From: Luzula sylvatica
Taxonomy: Eukaryota > Streptophyta > Magnoliopsida > Poales > Juncaceae
Length of the DNA: 64,000 nt
Assembly: GCA_946800325.1 (NCBI GenBank)
Contig: OX326961.1
Span: 11,840,215-11,904,214 of the forward strand
Direction of reading: 5' to 3'
Shown here: positions 57,167 through 64,000 of the stretch, in pieces
Numbering within the stretch: the first letter of the stretch is position 1
How the letters are laid out: the number at the start of each line of letters is the position of its first letter
Notes under the pieces: model-generated
What the model saw: only the letters and a program-made list of their open reading frames with translations
Databases searched by the model: none
Told to the model about the DNA's origin: nothing
Position numbers and translations under genes: made by a program

Positions 57167-60100
57167 CTAAAGCTCTCCAAAATATTTTATTAAATCGAAT
57201 TTCCCAAGTCGAAGCCTTTTCCATCTATTTTTCAACAAAAAAGGGTGCAGACTCAAAATATGCTCTGGCATGAAATCGTGCCTCGTTAATATTCCAACTA
57301 CTGGATCACTCTGCAAAAAAAATATATAAAAAATTATTAACCCTGATTCACCAAACATAAGTAGAAAATAGTAAACTTACCGAAGTGGATTTTGGAATGA
57401 CCAAAAGGTGTCTCAACCCCACTTCGCGAAACAGTACAAGTGCTTTAGCGAGAGACATTGTTTCGACTACGGTGTACGGTGTAGTGTTCGTAAAAGGATG
57501 CAAGTCTACGAACATCTCCAGTTCTTCTCCAGTTAGTTCTATATCCTCGATAGTTTCACAATTTGTCAGGGACTGTTTGGCAAAATCGTCCGCAGAAAAT
57601 TGTTTCGATGCATCAATTCCTGAAACCACTGCAGAATGTAAAAACTCTTTCTTCTTCAACAAAACAAGCAAGTGCGCTCTAAGAATCAACCCGTACAAAA
57701 CCGGGGAGTCAAAACCAAGCGGACCATCCAAAACCGGGAAACCGTTATGCCCGGTAGTTCTCAAAACATGAACCAAATTCCCGACTTTCTCAACCCCGTT
57801 AAAAACCATCAAAGGCCCCATGACCACATCCGCCACCGTCAATTGCCTCATGTACGGCTCGGCATGCGCCTCGAGATACGGGAACCCTTTTAATCTAACA
57901 AGAATATCGTAAATATTCGCGTTGAACGCATCCGCAACCGTTTTCGATATTAACAAAACGAGCATGATCAACGGAAGTAACAACAGATTATTCGTCAATT
58001 CTAATAAAATTATACACACCGAAACGGTTATTCTCATAGAACCGCCCAATAACGAAGCGGATCCCAAAACCGCAAATAAACCGTGATCTAAAGTCGAGTA
58101 CTTCCCCATTAACATCCCGATCAATCTACCAAAAGACGCTCCGGTTAAAATAACCGGAATGAAAAGGCCGGAGGGGAGAGCGATCCCGTAGCTGAAAATA
58201 CCGAGGACGTAACTTGAAAATAAAAATATTATTATCGAACTTTTGGAGAACACCGAGTCGGTGCCCGCCCTGTAGAGGTTTCGGATCGTGTCGTCGTTTG
58301 TGTTGAAGAAGAGACTCGCGAGGTCGTTGTAGTGGTCTGCCGGGCACTGGAATTTCTTGAAATTGCCTGACCGGCCTATACTCGGGCAGGGCTCGGGCGT
58401 CGATGACGGGCAGGGCTTGCATTCGGCGAGAAAGGGGAGACCGAAGAGAATCACGGAGGTGAGGATCGAAATCGTGCCAGCTAGGACGAGTTTGCATGTT
58501 CGTCCTTTTCTGACAAAAAAATATTTAGTCAATTAGTTAGTTAATAGTTTAAAAAGTTCTTACATGTTTAGAGATACTTTTAATTTGACTGCTGGAAATT
58601 TAGGAATTTATTTGTAAAACTGGCATTTTCTTAAAAAAAATATTAATTATAAATAAATGTGACATTAATAATTTCAAAATTAATCAAATATTGAAAGAAT
58701 GATTTAGGTATGAATTTGTTTTGCATCTAATTACACTTTTAAGTACTAATAATCTTTTTACCTTTCATTTCATATTGTATTTTGTTTACGTTCATGAATT
58801 AATTAACTTAGTACAAGGAAAAGAAGAAAGAAAAGAGAAGTGCATACTTGTTTATAAGATTATAAATGCGAAGAAGTTTATCGAGAAGAAAATTATAGAA
58901 ACTTCCCAAAATGCCCCCAATGACTCCGAGTACAATAACCGGCGGTAAATCGACAAAATGGTACACCACATTATCTTTTGTCACGTCATACATGATAAGA
59001 CCGCCTTTTCCAAATAAACCGCATTTTCCACTATTGCAAATATCAATAAATGCTCTGAGCACAACCGCTACAACTGCAGTCGTAAAGAACGCTCTCCAAA
59101 GAACCGCACTTCTCCACCTTTTGAATGTAAAATTTTGAAACAGATATAAATCATGTACATGTATGATTTCAAAAGAAAGAAAGAAAATTAAAAAAAGTAC
59201 CAAGAGGATAGAGCTTCGAGGGCGAATAAGACGCCGCCAACTGGCGCACGAAAGGCTGCAGCAATGCCAGCGCCGGCCCCACACGTGATCAAATCTCTTC
59301 TGTCGCGATCATTTTTGAAATGCCTCATCCATTTAAATCTCGCATATTGGGACCCGCTCAGAATCGAAGCCATGCATGACCCTGTGTGGACCAGCGGGCC
59401 CGCCTTGCCTATGTGTAGAGATGATGATACCGCGGTTATGGAGCCTATCACCTGTTGAAATGGAAGGGTTATTTTTCAAGGATATAATATTTTTATGAAG
59501 AATTTTTGAGAAATCTTTTGAATCTTAAATGAAATATTTGTGATGGTTTTTGTAATGATCTTTTGTTCAAACTGGTTGATATTTTCAACTTGCATTACAA
59601 TTATGTTTCATTAACTTAGTTGAACTGTCACATGGCATTATAATTTATTTTCGAACGATTTTCGACCGAACAACAAACTACGAACATTTTTGCCAGCCCT
59701 AATTGAATTCCATATAGTCAATACTAAAATATCTTTCCTACATAAGCAAGTATATAAATTAGTAACAGAAACTCTAACCTTGACCAGCAGGGTCCTAAAT
59801 GAAAAAATGCCAGGAGCATCGACTCCGTTTAAATATGCTTTCACCTCTGGTATTCCAGACCCTGCAGCTTCTGGCGCGAAAAACACGGTTATCGATGCAG
59901 AGAACATTGTCAACACAAAATTTGATGCGGCAAATACCCCAAATGCCCCTCCATATCTACCATTATTACAAATAACTTTAATTTAGGGTTTGTATAGAAA
60001 TTTCAGGTCTAGTAATAAAAACCTGTCAATATCACCACATATATCCCACAAAACATAAAAAATCATGAATAGCAGAGAAAATAATTCTTTTATTACCTTT

Positions 60101-61006
60101 TATCTCTCATGCAAAATAAAAAAAAATGTTAAAAGTAAAGGTAGTTTACGTTTTCGAGCGGTATCCATGACATTTCACTTTTTGTATGGATATATGTGAT
60201 ATTTCTCAAACATTAAATTGTCCCTTTGTTATTACTTTTGAGCGAGCATCATGTTGGAGGTGACCACAAATTTAACGCCAGCGAGATTTTCTACAGAAAG
60301 ATTGGTGAGGAAGCCGATCCCACCTACCATTAAGCCAACAAGGAAACAGAGACTCCATTTCAGAACGATGTACTGGAGAATTTGGCCCCGCCCTTTAGAT
60401 CTCCAGTCCTGCTTGAACAACTCGTTCTCGACCAATCTGTAAGAACACGAATTCAAAATAAAAAATTAAGCAGGGCCATTGAATTGGGTAAGAGAAAGTT
60501 TGTGAATCAAGTTTGGCATTCAGTTGATGGTGAGATTGACTGAAAGAGATGAGAGTTTAAGTCAGTTGACAACTAAATTGTTTCCGATTTAAGGAAGTAA
60601 CAAGAAAAAAAAAGGTAGATTTTGCTAATTTCAGAAATAAATTGATGAAATCTACTATTATAGAGACTATACTGGTAATCGAGAGTTTAGATTGGGTGAG
60701 AATTAATTACTGACTCGTGATCAATGAAGTAAACCTCAAAACCAACAGTAGCAGCTTGAATTTAGTGTTAAAATCAACAAAAATAGTGTAATCGGACAAA
60801 AAAATGGTATATAGATCGAAATTATAGTGTTGGATAGATAATTACTCGTAATCAAGGCTTTCGATTGGGCAAACCTCAGAGCCGACAATGGCGACTTGCG
60901 AAGTGCTGTTAGAAGCCGAACGGCGGAGATCAACGACGAACGAATCCGACGCTAGTAGAGGCGCCGTCGTCTCCGTTTCATCACTGAATCTCCTCCTCCC
61001 TTTCAT
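57167..61006 (-). CDS. CLC-type anion channel/transporter (CLC-c/g group), 7 exons, 777 aa
   Basis: Minus-strand exons are 61006-60846, 60436-60236, 59956-59779, 59451-59201, 59117-58848, 58509-57381 and 57310-57167. All are GT-AG and the frame is continuous. An in-frame TAG just upstream fixes the start. The N-terminal SNSTSQVAIVGSEVCPIESL and VENLAGVKFVVTSNMM are typical of plant CLC-c/g. The selectivity loop is GSGIPEVKAYLNG (153-165), Ser at 154, the form linked to chloride preference over nitrate. The second motif is GKAGPLVHTG (195-204), with Ala197 where the gating glutamate usually sits. FALEALSSWW (256-265) has Ala260 where the proton glutamate (E270 of AtCLCa) usually sits. GLFIPVILTGASFG and NANIYDI are conserved. 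Two CBS domains follow, the second crossing the last intron. Such proteins sit in the tonoplast or other endomembranes and move anions. The two alanines predict uncoupled, channel-like conduction or altered function. Confidence 0.93.
59640..59702. mobile_element. hAT end fragment inside CLC intron 3
   Basis: TTTTCGAACGATTTTCG ... TTTTTGCCAGCCCTA matches the right end of the element at 39429-40630 (AATTTTCGAACG ... TTGCCAGCCCTA). No matching left end is found nearby, so this is a truncated relic. It lies between the acceptor of exon 4 (59452) and the donor of exon 3 (59778). Confidence 0.6.
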
Positions 61007-61029
61007 CGCTTCCTATCGCCAGGAAGAAA

Positions 61030-61397
61030 ACAAAATTGGAATAACCCAGATTCATGAGGGTAGTATCATTACTCTTGTTTGTTTGGAGTTCACTCAGATC
61101 GGTGATAAAAAAAATTATAATAGTGATGCCTGAACTCAAATCTTCTCCAGTGAGAAAAATTGAGGTATCCCAAATTCATTGGAACTTGAATAAGTTCTTA
61201 TGTAGATACTGGAGAGAATTTGATTTGAGATCGAATTGGGAAATCAGAGTAAGAAAAACACAATTATATTTTTTTTGTTGGTTTTATTCTGTACTGATGC
61301 AAAAAGAATAAATGAACAATAAATGGATAAAACATAGCCACGTCTTATGTATAGTTTTATAATATAATAATTAAAATTTTTAAAAAAAAAATTTAAG
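61030..61397. repeat. CLC upstream region, duplicated at 44385-44610
   Basis: The sequence just upstream of the CLC start has a shorter, diverged copy 17 kb away (shared blocks listed at 44385). It probably includes CLC promoter or leader sequence. Confidence 0.6.
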
Positions 61398-61405
61398 ATT
61401 ATGCG

Positions 61406-62082
61406 TAGGTTGCAATTTTAGTTCGAGGCTCGTGACTCGCTCGAGCTCGACTCGATAATAGTTCGATAATAGCTCGCTCGATATTAACTCGAAATTAATC
61501 GAGCCGAGCCGAGCTAGTTCGAATGCTTATCGAGCCGAGCTTGAGCCAGATGAGCCAGACTCAGCTCGCTCGTATTAATCTCGAAAAGAATTTGAGCTCG
61601 ATTAAAAAAATTAAATACTTTTATCATAATTAATTCATATTATATAATTATTATAATTACAAAAATTTATAAAGAAAAACTTTATTTCCTTAATGATTCC
61701 AAGTCATGTTACAACTCAAGTCCTAAAAAGAAAAGAAAAAATAATTAAGGGAGACAAATTAATAATTCCATGTCCAAATTCTATTTTTGTGTGTTTTGTA
61801 TTGTACGTTTGATTTATTATTGTTATGTTTTAAGATATTTTGATATTTACATTTTTTTTGTTTATTCGAATTTGTTACAATTTTTAATTAAAATTCAAGT
61901 TGTTTTTCTAATTGAGCTACTGTTGAGCCGAGCCGAGCTAGCTCGAATTAGAACGGGCTGAGCTTGAGCTTGATTTTTTAGCTCGAATCATAATTCTAAA
62001 CGAGCTGAGTCATGTCGAGTAAGTTCCGAGCCGAGCTTGAGCTTGGCACGGCTCGCTCGAGCTCCGCTCGTTTGCAACCTTA
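61406..62082. mobile_element. hAT-like non-autonomous element, 677 bp
   Basis: The ends TAGGTTGCAA and TTGCAACCTTA are inverted repeats with one extra base. The flanks ATTATGCG (61398-61405) and ATTATGCA (62083-62090) form an 8-bp target duplication with one difference. Both subterminal arms are dense in GAGCTCGAGC/GAGCCGAGC motifs, like the element at 39429, but the end sequence differs (GGTTGCAA against GGGCTGGCAA). No transposase. Confidence 0.85.
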
Positions 62083-62090
62083 ATTATGCA

Positions 62091-62571
62091 GTGTTGAGTG
62101 GACTCTCAGCCCCATTTCCCAAAAACAGTTGAGCTTTTGTTTCCGGGATCTCTTGGAAACTAGCCTTTGGCTTCTCGCAAGGCTCGGATTTCCATTCACG
62201 GATTGGCAAAGAACCGGGAATGGTATTTCGGAATAAATGTACTGAAAAACGATGTCCACATCATAAACAGATGTACTGTACATGATCAGAATAATCCTAA
62301 TTATCCACAATTTGTTTATAACGTGAACAATCAACCTCTCTCCACAACCTCTCCACAATAAATCTCACAACCTCTCCACGAAAAGATCCCACAAACCTCT
62401 CCCAAAAAAACCCACAATAAATCTCAGAACCTCCAAAACCCCTACTACAAAAGACTGAAAAAAAGTCTACATGAAAAACTCAAAATATTTACTCCTATCA
62501 TGCCAATAGGAAACGAAACTTAGTTAGGAAAAGAACAAGTTAAAATATTAATTAGAAATGCAAATGCTAGT
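62091..62571. other. Likely 3' UTR/flank of the zinc-knuckle gene
   Basis: No coding signal. 62338-62430 has three or four degenerate CACAACCTCTCCAC units. The hAT element ends directly at its left border. Confidence 0.4.
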
Positions 62572-63443
62572 CTAAGCATGGGGCTTAGACTTAGAGGGGC
62601 ACTTGTATGACTTGTGCCCGTAACGTCCGCAGTTCATGCAGCGGGAGAGCGTTTTCTGGCACTTGGCAGATGGGTGGTCGAGTTCGAAGCAATTGAAGCA
62701 CCTCTCCTCCTCTTTCAGCTGTTTAAACGGGATTGGAAACTACAATTCAAAGTCAAAATATTGTCGATTGAGATTGTTGAGTAAATTGATAGTTTGTATT
62801 TGTATTGCGAAACATCGATCAATAGAAATTGCGTGGGAGATGCTAAAAGATCAAAACTTGTAAATCTTTGGAAACAGAATCAAAATAAAGTGTAACTGAA
62901 TCCAGAATCCAGTTCTTTCAAAAGAAGAAAAAATTGAAATCAAAAGCATGAAAAAGAATTTAAACATTAGTAATCTAAATTAAACAGATTCAAAGTAATT
63001 TAAAATCGGGAACAGTTAGTTCAAAAGAAAAAAAATGCAATTCAGTATATAAACTATGGATTCATACATAATCCAAATACATTACTTTCAAATTTAAAAA
63101 AAAATTGAAATCAGAAGCGTGAAAAAGAATCAAAAGAACGCCACCGTTATCAAAGAAATTTCATCAAACGGACCCCCAAATCAATACATTATTTACAAAC
63201 AGAAATAGATATGCATACCTTAAGGGGAAGAACGCCTCCATCACTGGCCTTAGGTTCTTGCACGGTGACAATGTCACTCTCGTCGGCATCCTTGATGCCA
63301 CCTCCATTGGTGGGCGATCCACTTCCGATCTCGGGTCTTGAAGCACCAGGCTTCTCGCCACGAGTGCGAAACATCCACACGACGGCGCAACCAACCGCCG
63401 CTGCTCCCACAACTGCAATGTCTACGCCCCCGCGGCTCGACAT
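62572..63443 (-). CDS. Small membrane-anchored protein with two CCHC zinc knuckles, 2 exons, 130 aa
   Basis: Exon 1 is 63443-63219 (75 codons) and exon 2 is 62739-62572 (55 codons and TAG), with donor AAG/GTATGC and acceptor TTGTAG, phase 0. Residues about 7-24 (VDIAVVGAAAVGCAVVWM) form one hydrophobic segment followed by RTR, as in a single-pass membrane anchor or signal anchor. A low-complexity Ser/Gly/acidic linker follows. Exon 2 carries CFNCFELDHPSAKC and CMNCGRYGHKSYKC, both exact CX2CX4HX4C zinc knuckles, and ends PSKSKPHA. Zinc knuckles bind single-stranded RNA/DNA or proteins. Their linkage to a membrane segment is unusual. I do not recognise a named gene. A retroelement gag origin is possible, but the intron and the compact frame argue for a host gene. 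Confidence 0.75.
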
Positions 63444-63645
63444 TCTCAGTTGCTAAGGAAGTTCTTGATTGACTGAGATAGATGATCGACAAACAGAAAT
63501 CAATGGAGAAAAGCGAGCTTCTTCTGATTCTGAGGAATTCTAAGGGACTGAGAAATGAGAATTTACTCAAAAAATAGTATTGATATGAACCTTCCATTGT
63601 TTCCCCGAATTTATGCCTTGATACACGTGTCGTACGGTGAATGGA

Positions 63646-64000
63646 TGTATATATGGGGTTTGATACGGTGCCCCCTCGAACTAAAAAATGTATCCTTGAT
63701 GAAGTGGCACGAGAGGGTTAAATAGGTTGATTAATATTATTAAATGACTGGATTAGCGATTGAATGGATCGTTTAATTAAATTGATATGTCAATTAACAT
63801 GTATTAATATTAACATATTATAAATTATTGACGTGTCAATTAACATTTAATTATTTCAAAAAATAACGTTAGTAAAACTAAATAGATAAGTCGTTGTTTC
63901 GTCAATTTAATTGGCAAAATAATTGTTGACAATAACGTTTCTAAGAGCGGAAAATTTGAATTATTGTTATTTCGCCAATTGAGAAATTGAGATGGCGAAA
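63646..64000. mobile_element. MULE-like MITE left part, same family as 8513, cut by the window end
   Basis: ATATATGGGGTTTGATACGG then TGCCCCCTCGAAC and ATCCTTGATGAAGTGGCA match, in order, the right arm of the element at 8513-8805 read in reverse. The GTCAATTAACATG-type interior also matches. The other arm was not seen before the window ends. Confidence 0.45.

Noticed and set aside
57385..58497. ORFs of 128 and 123 codons overlapping the CLC gene in other frames
   Set aside because: They are shadows of the long CLC exon 6.
58721..59284. Antisense and extra-frame ORFs around CLC exon 5
   Set aside because: The minus ORF simply reads the exon through its intron flanks. The plus ORFs have no support.

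Overview
The window is nuclear DNA from a flowering plant, most likely a eudicot. It is AT-rich, its genes carry GT-AG introns, and it holds plant-specific families (MATH-BTB, F-box/FBD, plant-type CLC, a KOKOPELLI-like protein). Several kinds of small plant transposon are present. I cannot name the species. No bacterial, organellar or viral gene is visible.

Genes I can model: a KOKOPELLI-like basic protein (2784-4391, minus, 4 exons, 439 aa); an intronless MATH-BTB protein (7056-8207, plus, 383 aa); an F-box/FBD protein (9567-10933, minus, 3 exons, 397 aa); coatomer epsilon subunit (14373-16056, plus, 7 exons, 290 aa); a CLC anion channel/transporter of the CLC-c/g group (57167-61006, minus, 7 exons, 777 aa); and a small membrane-anchored CCHC zinc-knuckle protein (62572-63443, minus, 2 exons, 130 aa). 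Weaker candidates are a small basic protein (25022-25344), a DUF4283-like ORF with one in-frame stop (35099-35758) and a FAR1-related relic (34045-34245). The genes are unrelated housekeeping, regulatory and transport genes. Nothing suggests a cluster.

Layout: 0-16 kb is gene-rich. From 16 to 57 kb the sequence is almost gene-free and is a mosaic of repeats. It contains two SINEs of one family, hAT-, MULE- and Tourist-like elements with readable target-site duplications, Helitron-like 3' ends and a probable solo LTR. It also contains a 39-bp minisatellite of about 43 copies and several dispersed repeats present two or three times. A partial coatomer epsilon copy (38.8-41.0 kb) is broken by deletions and by a 1.2-kb hAT element. 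From 57 to 64 kb the sequence is gene-rich again.

The most unusual structure is a pair of related units (about 41.6-44.1 kb and 54.2-56.8 kb, same orientation). Each joins a very GC-rich 41-43-bp hairpin/C-tract satellite to a gene-like segment that includes a tandem module of about 160 bp. A second notable observation is that the CLC protein carries alanine at both the gating-glutamate and the proton-glutamate positions.
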